Of a DNA stretch of 64,000 bases, positions 50,913 through 59,141 are shown piece after piece (positions within the stretch are counted from its first letter, which is position 1; each line of letters begins with the position of its first letter). The DNA is taken from NCBI RefSeq assembly GCF_009184635.1, contig NZ_WELI01000002.1, positions 682,001 to 746,000 on the forward strand, read 5' to 3'. The notes below the pieces were generated by a model. That model made no database searches. It had not been told where the DNA came from and saw only the letters and a program-made list of their open reading frames with translations. Source of the DNA: Rudanella paleaurantiibacter. Its GTDB lineage: Bacteria; Bacteroidota; Bacteroidia; Cytophagales; Spirosomataceae. The position numbers were made by a program, and so were the translations under genes.

Positions 50913-51845
50913 ATGAAACGCGTTCAGACCTCTCCTCTTGATATTTCGCGGCATTTACAAACCCGTCGGCTGGAACAGGAAGTCGAAAACAGAACGTCGT
51001 ACACGCTCGATTCGGCGGAGCTGAATATCTACGAGACGCACCATGTTGCCGAAAAAGTTGAGCTGACATTCAGCAGTCCGGTACTGGCCAGCATGATTCG
51101 GGGTAAAAAGGTAATGCACCTTCCAGAAACACCCTCCTTTGAATTCCTGCCGGGCGAGTCGGTCATTGTGCCGGGTAACGAAACCATGTGCATCGACTTT
51201 CCCGAGGCCCAGATGCACAACCCCACCCAATGCCTTGCGCTCGCCATCGCCCCCGATACCGTGCAGCAGGTAACCGACCTACTCAACGACCGGGCCCCGC
51301 TCGTCGATAATTCGCACGGCTGGCAATTTGGCCAAACGAACTTCTTTCTGACCAACGACGAGCCCATTCATCAGCTCATTGCCCGACTGATTTACATTTT
51401 CACGGAAAACAACCGGGCCAAAGACGTTTTTGCCAATCTGGTTTTGCAGGAGCTGGTGGTCCGGCTCATGCAAACGCAGGCCCGCACCCTTCTTCTCAAC
51501 CCTAAAACCACCTTTGCCAACGTGAATCGCCTGGCCCATGTCGCGCAGTATATCAACAAGCACCTCCACCGCAGTCTGCACATTCGGGAGTTAGCCGATC
51601 AGGCGTGTATGAGCGAACCCAACTTTTACCGGACGTTCAAACAAACGTTTGGTATGACCCCCGTCGACTACATCAACAGCCAACGCATTGCCCTGGCCTC
51701 AAAACTGCTCCGCACCACCAATCGCTGCCTTGCCGACATCAGTATCGATTGTGGTTTTAACAACTTGACTTACTTCATGAAACTCTTCCGGCGCGAGGTA
51801 GGCATGTCGCCAGCGCAGTATCGGAAACAAATTATTCCGCTCTAA
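50913..51845 (+). CDS. AraC family transcriptional regulator (AraC_N type)
   Basis: 310 aa from the ATG at 50913 (MKRVQTSPLDISRHLQTRRL); a TTG five codons earlier also fits. The N-terminal domain (about 20-180; ENRTSYTLDSAELNIYETHH, LPGESVIVPGNETMCIDFPEA) matches the AraC-type N-terminal ligand-binding family. The C-terminal double HTH is clear (about 205-305): NKHLHRSLHIRELADQACMSEPNFYRTFKQTFGMTPVDYINSQRI...CGFNNLTYFMKLFRREVGMSPAQYRK. Divergent from the MhqO-like operon, which it may control. The TPP riboswitch follows 45 nt after its stop. Confidence 0.9.
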   Translation: MKRVQTSPLDISRHLQTRRLEQEVENRTSYTLDSAELNIYETHHVAEKVELTFSSPVLASMIRGKKVMHLPETPSFEFLPGESVIVPGNETMCIDFPEAQMHNPTQCLALAIAPDTVQQVTDLLNDRAPLVDNSHGWQFGQTNFFLTNDEPIHQLIARLIYIFTENNRAKDVFANLVLQELVVRLMQTQARTLLLNPKTTFANVNRLAHVAQYINKHLHRSLHIRELADQACMSEPNFYRTFKQTFGMTPVDYINSQRIALASKLLRTTNRCLADISIDCGFNNLTYFMKLFRREVGMSPAQYRKQIIPL

Positions 51846-51871
51846 ACCGCCTACTAAAGCGTCCTCCTTCG

Positions 51872-51879
51872 TAATTTTG
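51872..51879 (+). promoter_or_regulatory. Candidate -7 box before the TPP riboswitch (TAATTTTG)
   Basis: TAATTTTG matches TAnnTTTG and ends 11 nt before the riboswitch. No clear -33 TTG. Confidence 0.4.
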
Positions 51880-51889
51880 CCCCGCTAAT

Positions 51890-51972
51890 CTTATCAGGGG
51901 TGCCCCAAAACAACGGGCTGAGATTATACCCATAGAACCTGATGCGGGTAATGCCGTCGAAGGGAACAGGAG
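51890..51972 (+). ncRNA. TPP riboswitch (THI element)
   Basis: All conserved THI-box parts are present in order: GGGGTGCC (51897-51904), GGCTGAGAT (about 51916-51924), ATACCC, GAACCTGAT (about 51935-51943), GGGTAATGCC (about 51946-51955) and GTCGAAGGGAA (about 51956-51965). It senses thiamine pyrophosphate and lowers downstream expression when TPP is abundant. A strong hairpin follows at 51972-51994 (GCAGCGAAC with GTTCGGCTGC) without a clear T-run, so the mode of control is open. The regulated gene is the TonB receptor at 52070. Confidence 0.93.
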
Positions 51973-52069
51973 CAGCGAACGGGTGTTCGGCTGCAGCAAT
52001 TATCGTTTTACATACATTCACCACGGTAGGTAACAGCCCCTTTACCTGTACGTCCATTTTTCGTCGTCG

Positions 52070-54451
52070 ATGAAAAAAAAGACAACCTATCGACTTGCCC
52101 ACGGCTTTGTGCTGTGGTTGTTTAGTTTGGCCGCTATGGCCCAAACGGCTGTGCTGTCGGGCCAAATCCGCGATTCGGAAAGCCCGCTGCCCGGCGCAGC
52201 CATCATGCTCGAAGGCTCCTTCCGGGGCACCACCGCCGATGCCGACGGCCGCTACCGGCTCACCAACCTGGCCGCCGGTTCGTACACCATCCGAATTTCA
52301 CTGCTGGGCTACGAGCCACAAACCCGCACGGTAACAGTTGGCGGCAACACCCAACTCGACGTTACGCTCGTCAGAACCGAGGTAGTGGTCGACGAGGTGG
52401 TGGTGAGTGCCACCCGCGCCAACGACAAATCGGCCATTGCGTACTCGACTGTTACGGCACCTGAGTTACGCAAGCTAAACCTCGGGCAGGATTTGCCCAT
52501 TCTGCTCAACTTCACACCCTCGGTGGTCACGACCTCCGATGCCGGGGCCGGTGTGGGCTACACGGGCATTCGGATTCGCGGGTCGGATGCAACCCGCGTC
52601 AACGTGACTCTCAACGGGATTCCGTACAACGATGCCGAGTCGCAGGGGACGTTTTGGGTCAATATGCCCGATTTTGCCTCGTCGGTGAGCAGCGTACAGA
52701 TTCAGCGCGGGGTGGGCACGAGCACCAACGGGGCCGGGGCTTTCGGGGCCACGCTCAACGTGCAAACCAACGCTCTGCAACGTGACCCCTACGGTGAGGT
52801 GAACCTGTCGGGCGGGTCGTTCAACACCCGCAAAGCCACGGTGATGGCCGGTACAGGGCTACTCAACAATCACTGGGTGGTCGACGCCCGGCTGTCGACA
52901 ATCAAATCCGACGGGTTTATCGACCGGGCCTTCTCCGACCTCAAATCGTTTTATGTATCGGGGGGGTATTACGGCAAGAAAAGCTACGTGCGGCTCAACG
53001 TATTTTCGGGTCGCGAGCAAACCTATCAGGCCTGGAATGGGGTTCCTGAAAACCTGCTCGCCACCAATCGGACGTTTAACTCACTTACGTACGACAACGA
53101 GACCGACAACTATCAGCAGGATCAGTACCAGTTGATCTCGTCGCACGAGCTGAGCCGAAACTGGCGGCTCAATGCCTCGGCATTTTACACCAAAGGACGG
53201 GGGTATTATGAGCAGTTCCGTGAAAACGACCGCCTGAGCCGGTACGGTATTCCGAACGTAACCATCCGCGACTCGGTCATCAGCCGTTCGGACCTAATCC
53301 GGCGCCGGTGGCTCGACAACGATTTTTACGGCGGTATTTTCTCCCTCGATTATACGGGATTCGGACGGCTGACGGCCAACATCGGTGGGGGCTGGAACCA
53401 ATACAAAGGCAAGCACTTTGGCGAGGTGATCTGGGCCCGGTTTGCGGGTACGAGCAACATTCGCCAGCGGTATTACGACAACGACGCGACCAAAAACGAT
53501 TTCAACCTCTACGCCAAGGCGTTTTATCGGGTATCAACTCAGTTAACTACGTTTGCGGATTTGCAGGTACGTACCGTCGATTACACCTTTCTGGGTTTCG
53601 ATAACAACCTGAAGAACGTGCAACAAACCGCGCAACTTTCGTTTTTCAACCCCAAAGCCGGCCTGACTTACGAACTGAACGACCGCAGCACCCTGTATGC
53701 GTCGTTTGCGGTGGGTAACAAAGAGCCCAATCGCGACGATTACACCCAATCGTCGCCCACGAGCCGCCCCCGGCCCGAACGGCTCTACGACTGGGAAGCT
53801 GGCTACAAGTTGCGGCAAAACCGGTTCGCCTTCACCGCCAACGCGTATTACATGAACTACCGCGATCAGCTGGTACTTTCGGGCCGCATCAACGACGTAG
53901 GCGCTTACAACCGCGTCAATGTCGACCGCAGCTACCGGGCCGGTATCGAGCTGGAAGCCGGTATGCGCCTGGCCAAAGCCCTGCAATGGAACGTCAATGC
54001 TACGTTCAGCCGGAACAAGATTCGGGAGTTTACTGAGTATCTCGACAACTTTGATACCGGCAAGCAGGATGTGCGTCAGTACAGCCAAACAGACATCTCG
54101 TTCTCGCCCAACGTAATTGCGGGCTCCCAACTGACGTACACGCTCCTGAAAGGGCTCGACGTGTCGCTGTTGTCGAAATATGTTGGTAAACAGTACCTCG
54201 ACAACACCTCCAACGAAGCCCGTCGGCTGAATCCGTATTTTGTAAATGATATCCGGCTGGCTTACGTCTGGAAGCCTCGTTTTGCTGAAGAGGTAAGCCT
54301 TACGTTGCTACTCAACAACGTGTTTAACGAGTTGTACGAGTCGAACGGCTACACGTATGCATACGTGGCTGAAGGACGGGTGCAGGCCGATAATGCCTAC
54401 TTCCCACAAGCGGGCCGGAACGCACTGGTAGGGTTGCGCGTTCGGTTTTAA
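52070..54451 (+). CDS. TPP-riboswitch-controlled TonB-dependent receptor, probable thiamin(e) uptake
   Basis: 793 aa. Signal peptide MKKKTTYRLAHGFVLWLFSLAAMAQ, a carboxypeptidase-D-like beta domain (about 26-105, LSGQIRDSESPLPGAAIMLEG), plug domain (about 115-235: VVDEVVVSATRANDKSAIAYSTV, GIRIRGSDATRVNVTLNGIPYNDAESQGTFWVNMPDFASSVSSVQIQRGVGTSTNGAGAFGATLNV), then a 22-strand barrel ending LVGLRVRF. TonB receptors under THI elements in Bacteroidota are thought to import thiamine or its precursors. The usual companions (PnuT-type permease, thiamine pyrophosphokinase) are not adjacent, so the inner-membrane step must be encoded elsewhere. Confidence 0.9.
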   Translation: MKKKTTYRLAHGFVLWLFSLAAMAQTAVLSGQIRDSESPLPGAAIMLEGSFRGTTADADGRYRLTNLAAGSYTIRISLLGYEPQTRTVTVGGNTQLDVTLVRTEVVVDEVVVSATRANDKSAIAYSTVTAPELRKLNLGQDLPILLNFTPSVVTTSDAGAGVGYTGIRIRGSDATRVNVTLNGIPYNDAESQGTFWVNMPDFASSVSSVQIQRGVGTSTNGAGAFGATLNVQTNALQRDPYGEVNLSGGSFNTRKATVMAGTGLLNNHWVVDARLSTIKSDGFIDRAFSDLKSFYVSGGYYGKKSYVRLNVFSGREQTYQAWNGVPENLLATNRTFNSLTYDNETDNYQQDQYQLISSHELSRNWRLNASAFYTKGRGYYEQFRENDRLSRYGIPNVTIRDSVISRSDLIRRRWLDNDFYGGIFSLDYTGFGRLTANIGGGWNQYKGKHFGEVIWARFAGTSNIRQRYYDNDATKNDFNLYAKAFYRVSTQLTTFADLQVRTVDYTFLGFDNNLKNVQQTAQLSFFNPKAGLTYELNDRSTLYASFAVGNKEPNRDDYTQSSPTSRPRPERLYDWEAGYKLRQNRFAFTANAYYMNYRDQLVLSGRINDVGAYNRVNVDRSYRAGIELEAGMRLAKALQWNVNATFSRNKIREFTEYLDNFDTGKQDVRQYSQTDISFSPNVIAGSQLTYTLLKGLDVSLLSKYVGKQYLDNTSNEARRLNPYFVNDIRLAYVWKPRFAEEVSLTLLLNNVFNELYESNGYTYAYVAEGRVQADNAYFPQAGRNALVGLRVRF

Positions 54452-54461
54452 GCCAAACCAA

Positions 54462-54519
54462 ATAGCCTAAACGAAACAGGAGAAAGCCGTACGGCTTTCT
54501 CCTGTTTCGTTTAGGCTAT
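54462..54519. terminator. 58-bp perfect palindrome between convergent genes
   Basis: The sequence is self-complementary over 58 bp with its centre between 54490 and 54491 and no loop. It lies between the receptor stop (54451) and the stop of the DksA-like gene (54527), so it probably ends both transcripts, although T-runs are weak. Confidence 0.75.
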
Positions 54520-54526
54520 ACCTTGC

Positions 54527-54913
54527 TTATCTCGACTGACGGAGCTTGGCTTCGATTGTCTGCTGCGTGTGGGGCACAGCCCGCAAACGCTCTTTCGGAA
54601 TCAGCTTACCCGTGTCTTTGCAAATGCCGTAGGTTCCGTTTTTGATTCGAACCATAGCGGCCTCTAATTGCTGAATAAACTTTTGTAGACGCCCCGCTAA
54701 CTGACTCAGGTTTTCGCGCTCGCTTGTATCGGCGCCGTCTTCCAGTAACTTCGAGTTGCCCGATGTATTGTCGGTACCACTATCGTTCCGTTTACTGAGC
54801 GTTTCTTTAATGTAGTTAAGCTCACCTCGGGTAGCCTCAAGCTTTTGGCCAATCAGAACCTCAAACTCTTTCAGTTCCTCATCCGAATAGCGCTTCTTTT
54901 CTTCCTGAACCAT
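54527..54913 (-). CDS. TraR/DksA-family protein with degenerate zinc finger
   Basis: 128 aa. The N-terminal coiled-coil (KKRYSDEELKEFEVLIGQKLEATRGELNYIKETLSK) and acidic tip region precede SQLAGRLQKFIQQLEAAMVRIKNGTYGICKDTGKLIPKERLRAVPHTQQTIEAK, clearly the DksA C-terminal module. Of the four zinc cysteines of classical DksA only one (YGIC) remains; the others read T, P/H and T. It would bind RNA polymerase's secondary channel in classical members; activity here is inferred. A complete promoter is at 54951-54981. Confidence 0.85.
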   Translation of the reverse strand: MVQEEKKRYSDEELKEFEVLIGQKLEATRGELNYIKETLSKRNDSGTDNTSGNSKLLEDGADTSERENLSQLAGRLQKFIQQLEAAMVRIKNGTYGICKDTGKLIPKERLRAVPHTQQTIEAKLRQSR

Positions 54914-54950
54914 AGGGGTCTCGATGGGTTGTGTGTTGATTTTGCCGGTG

Positions 54951-54981
54951 CAAAGTTACGCAGGAACCCTCGGCTTTTCAA
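54951..54981 (-). promoter_or_regulatory. Promoter of the DksA-like gene
   Basis: Minus strand: TTG (54981-54979), 20-nt spacer, TAACTTTG (54958-54951), 37 nt before the ATG. A full match to the Bacteroidota consensus. Confidence 0.6.
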
Positions 54982-55183
54982 TCACAAGTACACAAACACT
55001 AACTTTTTTGAAAAATTTACCGAATTGTAGAAACCCATATTTTCCAATGAATATTTCGACTTGCCAGCGGATGCCCTAATACCGTTTTGGCCTCTTCTGG
55101 TTCCGGGCAACTATTCTATTTAGCTATAATTTTAGGACTTGTTTAAGAAAAAATATCCTTTAGGCATTATCGTTTTTGTTTTG

Positions 55184-55200
55184 GTATGTTTGCAACATAC
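55184..55200 (+). promoter_or_regulatory. gdhA promoter -7 box within a palindrome
   Basis: TATGTTTG (55185-55192) matches TAnnTTTG, 47 nt before the ATG. It is embedded in GTATGTT-TGC-AACATAC (55184-55200), a perfect 7-3-7 inverted repeat that could be an operator. Confidence 0.5.
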
Positions 55201-55239
55201 ACTTCATCAACTTTTTTGTTTTAAGAAGGAATAAGCGTC

Positions 55240-56520
55240 ATGGTTATGGGATACATTGAACCAGCCCCGATAAAAGATAAAGAGAATCCGCTTGAGTCGA
55301 TGATGTCACGTTTTGATGCTGCTGCCCAGATTGTAGGCATTAGCGATGAGATGTACGACATCCTGAAAGTACCCGCCCGCCAGGTAATTGTTGGCTTGCC
55401 CGTCACGATGGACAACGGCAGCATTAAGGTGTTTGAAGGGTACCGTGTTATTCACTCCAACATCCTCGGCCCAGCCAAGGGTGGTATCCGGCTCGATCCG
55501 GGCGTACACCTCGACGAGGTGCGCGCTTTGGCTGCCTGGATGACCTGGAAGTGCGCCGTAGTCGATATTCCATACGGAGGTGCCAAGGGCGGTATTGCCT
55601 GCAACCCCCGCGAGATGTCGGCCGGCGAAATCGAACGACTGATCCGGGCGTACACCGTACAAATGCTCGACGTATTCGGTCCTGACCGCGACATTCCGGC
55701 CCCCGACATGGGCACCGGCCCGCGCGAGATGGCCTGGATCGTCGACGAATACTCGAAGGCCCGCGGCATGACCGTCAACGGCGTCGTAACCGGTAAACCG
55801 CTCGTATTGGGTGGTTCGCTCGGCCGTACCGAAGCCACAGGCCGGGGTGTAACCGTGGCTGCTTTGGCCGCTATGGATAAAATCCGGCTCAACCCCTACC
55901 GGGCTACGGCCGCTATTCAGGGCTTTGGCAACGTGGGCTCGTTTGCGGCCGAGCTGCTGCATGAGCGGGGCGTAACCGTGGTGGCAGTAAGCGACATTTC
56001 GGGCGGCTATTACAACGAGAAAGGGATCGACATTACGGCCGCCATGAACTACCGCAACGCCAACAAAGGCACGCTGGAAGGATTTACGGGCGCCGAGAAA
56101 ATCTCAAACGAAGAACTGCTGACCCTGCCCGTTGACCTGCTGGTGCCAGCGGCCAAAGAAGACGTTATCACCGACGAAAATGCGGGGCAGATTCAGGCCA
56201 AAATGATTGTGGAAGGCGCCAACGGCCCAACCTCTGCCAGCGCCGACGAAATTATCAATAACAAAGGCATTCTGGTAGTCCCCGATATTCTGGCCAACGC
56301 CGGCGGGGTTACGGTATCGTATTTCGAATGGGTACAGAACCGGATTGGCTACAAGTGGACGCTCGACCGAATCAACCGCCGGGCCGACCGCGCCATGAAG
56401 GACGCCTTCGACCGGGTGTTCGATGTATCGCAGAAACACAAAATCCCGCTCCGTTTGGCGGCCTATGTAGTAGCTATTGAGAAAGTTGCCAGCACCTACA
56501 AATTCCGGGGCGGCTACTAA
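55240..56520 (+). CDS. gdhA: Glutamate dehydrogenase (Glu/Leu/Phe/Val dehydrogenase family)
   Basis: 426 aa, hexameric-type length. Substrate-binding KVFEGYRVIHSNILGPAKGGIRLDPGVHLDEVRALAAWMTWKCAVVDIPYGGAKGGIAC with the catalytic Lys (GGAKGG, about 114-119), DMGTGPREMAWIVDEYSK, then the Rossmann domain with AIQGFGNVGSFAAELLHERGVTVVAVSD (GxGxxG, about 228-255; the Asp after VVAVS suggests NAD preference) and NAGGVTVSYFEWVQN. It interconverts glutamate and 2-oxoglutarate plus ammonia. Monocistronic, with its own promoter. Confidence 0.9.
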   Translation: MVMGYIEPAPIKDKENPLESMMSRFDAAAQIVGISDEMYDILKVPARQVIVGLPVTMDNGSIKVFEGYRVIHSNILGPAKGGIRLDPGVHLDEVRALAAWMTWKCAVVDIPYGGAKGGIACNPREMSAGEIERLIRAYTVQMLDVFGPDRDIPAPDMGTGPREMAWIVDEYSKARGMTVNGVVTGKPLVLGGSLGRTEATGRGVTVAALAAMDKIRLNPYRATAAIQGFGNVGSFAAELLHERGVTVVAVSDISGGYYNEKGIDITAAMNYRNANKGTLEGFTGAEKISNEELLTLPVDLLVPAAKEDVITDENAGQIQAKMIVEGANGPTSASADEIINNKGILVVPDILANAGGVTVSYFEWVQNRIGYKWTLDRINRRADRAMKDAFDRVFDVSQKHKIPLRLAAYVVAIEKVASTYKFRGGY

Positions 56521-56645
56521 TTCATAGGTTGGGGGGCTTCGTTTTTGGCTTAAGGTTCGGGTACTTACGGCTTATTGCCTTACGTAAACTGACTCGTCTT
56601 TTTAGCGAACCACAGGCGATAAACCCAAAACCAAAACCACTTCTG

Positions 56646-56703
56646 ATGGATAATGTATATTTTTGCCCAACGACTTTGTTGGCAAACACTATACATTATC
56701 CAT
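56646..56703. repeat. Inverted repeat upstream of psd (AATG-type)
   Basis: 56646-56659 and 56690-56703 are exact 14-bp reverse complements (ATGGATAATGTATA), with a further TTGCC(C)AAC/GTTGGCAA stem inside. A TATTTTTG box (56658-56665) lies in the left arm. The element ends 19 nt before the psd ATG. Confidence 0.75.
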
Positions 56704-56721
56704 TTTTATTTACCCGTCATT

Positions 56722-57387
56722 ATGCGTCTGCACCGCGAAGGCAACACGATCATGCTCACCACCGCACTGGCTTTACTGGTGATCAATGGTCTTGCTTATT
56801 ATTTTTTGTTCGCTGGTAACACCACGGCTATTGTTCTTGTGGCCGTTGTAAGCCTCGTTTTGTTTGCCCTGGTGGTTCAGTTTTTCCGGGTGCCTAACCG
56901 GGCGCTTACCATTCACGACCGGCAGGTAGTAGCCCCCGCCGATGGCACCGTGGTTGTGATTGAAGAAACCGAAGAAGCCGAATACTTTAAGGAACGGCGT
57001 CGGCAGATTTCCATTTTTATGTCGCCCCTCAACGTGCACGTCAACCGCAATCCGGTTACAGGCATTGTGAAGTACTTCCGGTATTATCCCGGCAAGTACC
57101 TGGTGGCCTGGCATCCCAAGTCGAGTACCGAAAACGAACGGACTACGGTTGTTCTGGAAACCAAAAACGGCATTCAGGTGCTGTTCCGGCAGATTGCGGG
57201 TGCTATGGCCCGCCGAATTGTGTGGTACGTGAAAGAAGGCGAGCCTGTAGAGCAGGGTAGCGAAATGGGCTTTATCAAGTTTGGCTCACGCGTAGACGTG
57301 TATGTACCCCTCAATGCCGAAGTAAAGGTTAAACTGGGCGACAAGATGCAGGGGGGCGTATCGGTTCTGGCCGAACTACCCGAGTAA
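56722..57387 (+). CDS. psd: Phosphatidylserine decarboxylase family protein
   Basis: 221 aa from the ATG at 56722 (MRLHREGNTIMLTTALALLVINGLAYYFLFAG); upstream in-frame codons cross the repeat. Two N-terminal membrane segments, then VVQFFRVPNRALTIHDRQVVAPADGTVVVIEE, ISIFMSPLNVHVNRNPVTGIVKYFRYYPGKYLVAWHPKSSTENERT, and the self-cleavage site in FIKFGSRVDVYVPL (Gly-Ser; the Ser becomes the pyruvoyl group). The short GSR-type form, as in many Bacteroidota, makes phosphatidylethanolamine from phosphatidylserine in the inner membrane. Confidence 0.92.
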   Translation: MRLHREGNTIMLTTALALLVINGLAYYFLFAGNTTAIVLVAVVSLVLFALVVQFFRVPNRALTIHDRQVVAPADGTVVVIEETEEAEYFKERRRQISIFMSPLNVHVNRNPVTGIVKYFRYYPGKYLVAWHPKSSTENERTTVVLETKNGIQVLFRQIAGAMARRIVWYVKEGEPVEQGSEMGFIKFGSRVDVYVPLNAEVKVKLGDKMQGGVSVLAELPE

Positions 57388-57422
57388 ACGTTGGCACGAA
57401 AAATGTCTTTTATTTCGTTTTT

Positions 57423-57456
57423 AGAGATGTCATCTTGTTTCAGGGATGACATCTTT
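57423..57456. repeat. Hairpin of the GAGATGTCATC type
   Basis: 12-bp stem (57423-57434 with 57445-57456, one G-T pair), 10-nt loop. The left arm plus two bases (57423-57436) is identical to 47115-47128. It lies between psd and the OmpA/PD40 gene. Confidence 0.8.
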
Positions 57457-57498
57457 AGTTTTAGCGTAGTCAATTAAAGCTCTGCCTTTCTGGATTCA

Positions 57499-59109
57499 AT
57501 GAATACCACTCGTATCCTGCTGACCGGTCTCCTGCTCACGGTAGCGTTGCCTAATCTTTGGGCTCAATACAAAGCAGAGAATCTGGGGAATCAGGTCAAC
57601 TCGGATTTTAATGAGATCAATCCGGTTATCTCGCCGGACGGGAAAACCCTGTATTTCGCGCGAATCAGCCATCCGCAAAACACCCACGGCGACAAAGGCA
57701 GTCAGGATATCTGGTATTCTGAACAAGATATTAGCGGAAAGTGGGGGCCAGCGCGCCGGATGGCCGCCCCGCTCAACAAAGAAGAATACAACTGCCTGTA
57801 CAGCATTACGCCCGACGGCAGCACCATGCTGGTAAAAGGTGCCTACCTGAACGGCAACTACGAAACGCGGGGGTTTTCGCTCAGTAAGCGCACTGCCAAT
57901 GGCTGGGGAGTACCCCAAAAAATAAACCTCCCCGGCTACGAAGGCATGAGCAAAGGGCAGTTTGACTGCGGCTTTCTGTCGGCCGATGGCAAAACCCTGT
58001 TGATGGCCTTTAGCGAGAAGAAAGGCAGCAAAGAAGACGACCTCTACGTGAGTTTTCGGCAAAAAGACGGCTCGTGGAGCAAACCCATGAGCCTCGGGGC
58101 CGACGTAAACACCAAATTCACCGAGACAACGCCCTTTCTGGCTCCCGACGGGGCCACCCTATACTTCTCTAGTGACCGCGAAGGCGGCCTGGGCAGCAAC
58201 GACATTTACGTGTCCAAACGCATCGACAAGACCTGGAAACGCTGGTCGAAACCGGTGAATATCGGTCCCAAGTTCAACACCGAAGGCTACGATGCGTACT
58301 ACACCCTGTCGGCCGCGGGCGACTATGCCTACCTGACCACGTTTAAAGCCACTCTGGGCAAAGGCGATGTGGTGCGCGTGAAACTGATTGACGACACACC
58401 CGACCCCACTCTGGCAGGCAACCAGCCGGCACAGGTAGGGGGTAGCAATCAGCCCTCCGCCGACATAGCCCGCCCCGACCCTGTAGCCCTGCTGACAGGC
58501 AAAGTGATTGACCAACGGACGGGCAAGCCTGTGCAGGCCCGGATTGTGTACCAAACCCTACCCGATGGCGAAGAAGTAGGCGAGGCTACCTCTGACCCAC
58601 TTACGGGCGAATACAAGATTGTGCTGCCTTACGGCAAAAAATACAGTATGCGGGCTATTTCGCCCAATTTCATTGCCGAAGGCGACAACGTAGACCTTAC
58701 ATCGGCCCCCAAAGGGTTTCAGGAAATCAAAGGTAAGGAGCTGAAACTCGTCCCGATTGAGGTGGGCCGGTCGGTGCGGCTTAACAATATTTTCTTCGAC
58801 ACGGGTAAGTCGGAGCTACGGCCAGAATCAGGCCCTGAGCTCGACCGGATGGTCACGACCATGAACGAGAACCCCAAACTCGCTATTGAGCTGGCGGGCC
58901 ATACCGATAACGTAGGCTCGAACGAAACAAACCTAAAACTTTCGCAGGACCGGGCCGATGCCGTCCGTGAGTACTTTATCGGCAAAGGCATAGAACCCGA
59001 CCGGGTAGGTAGCAAAGGCTATGGTGAATCGAAGCCCGTTGCCCCCAACGATACCGATGAGGGACGGCAACAAAACCGACGGGTAGAATTTGTGATTGTA
59101 AAAAAATAA
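57499..59109 (+). CDS. OmpA-family protein with PD40 repeats
   Basis: 536 aa. Signal peptide MNTTRILLTGLLLTVALPNLWA; PD40/WD40-like propeller (about 35-300: ISPDGKTLYFARI, LSADGKTLLMAF, LAPDGATLYFSSDREGGLGSNDIYVS); a carboxypeptidase-regulatory-like beta domain (about 335-410: LLTGKVIDQRTGKPVQARIVY); C-terminal OmpA domain (about 420-536: NNIFFDTGKSELRPESGPELDRM, LAGHTDNVGSNETNLKLSQDRADAVREYF, NRRVEFVIV). It should be anchored to peptidoglycan in the periplasm. Compared with 10403-12961 it lacks the TPR segment, so it is a paralogue rather than a second PorE. Confidence 0.88.
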   Translation: MNTTRILLTGLLLTVALPNLWAQYKAENLGNQVNSDFNEINPVISPDGKTLYFARISHPQNTHGDKGSQDIWYSEQDISGKWGPARRMAAPLNKEEYNCLYSITPDGSTMLVKGAYLNGNYETRGFSLSKRTANGWGVPQKINLPGYEGMSKGQFDCGFLSADGKTLLMAFSEKKGSKEDDLYVSFRQKDGSWSKPMSLGADVNTKFTETTPFLAPDGATLYFSSDREGGLGSNDIYVSKRIDKTWKRWSKPVNIGPKFNTEGYDAYYTLSAAGDYAYLTTFKATLGKGDVVRVKLIDDTPDPTLAGNQPAQVGGSNQPSADIARPDPVALLTGKVIDQRTGKPVQARIVYQTLPDGEEVGEATSDPLTGEYKIVLPYGKKYSMRAISPNFIAEGDNVDLTSAPKGFQEIKGKELKLVPIEVGRSVRLNNIFFDTGKSELRPESGPELDRMVTTMNENPKLAIELAGHTDNVGSNETNLKLSQDRADAVREYFIGKGIEPDRVGSKGYGESKPVAPNDTDEGRQQNRRVEFVIVKK

Positions 59110-59134
59110 CCGGCCTTCGCCGGTTATTTTTTTA
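59101..59134. terminator. Bidirectional terminator after the OmpA/PD40 gene
   Basis: Stem 59104-59114 with 59119-59129, CTTC loop, T-run to 59133 on the plus strand and A-run on the left (T-run on the minus strand). It serves the convergent gene at 59142 as well. Confidence 0.85.
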
Positions 59135-59141
59135 CAAGGTA

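Larger units (their letters stand above)
54914..55239. other. Divergent regulatory gap between the DksA-like gene and gdhA
   Basis: Holds the promoter of the DksA-like gene (54951-54981) and the gdhA promoter/palindrome (55184-55200). Nothing else recognised. Confidence 0.6.
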
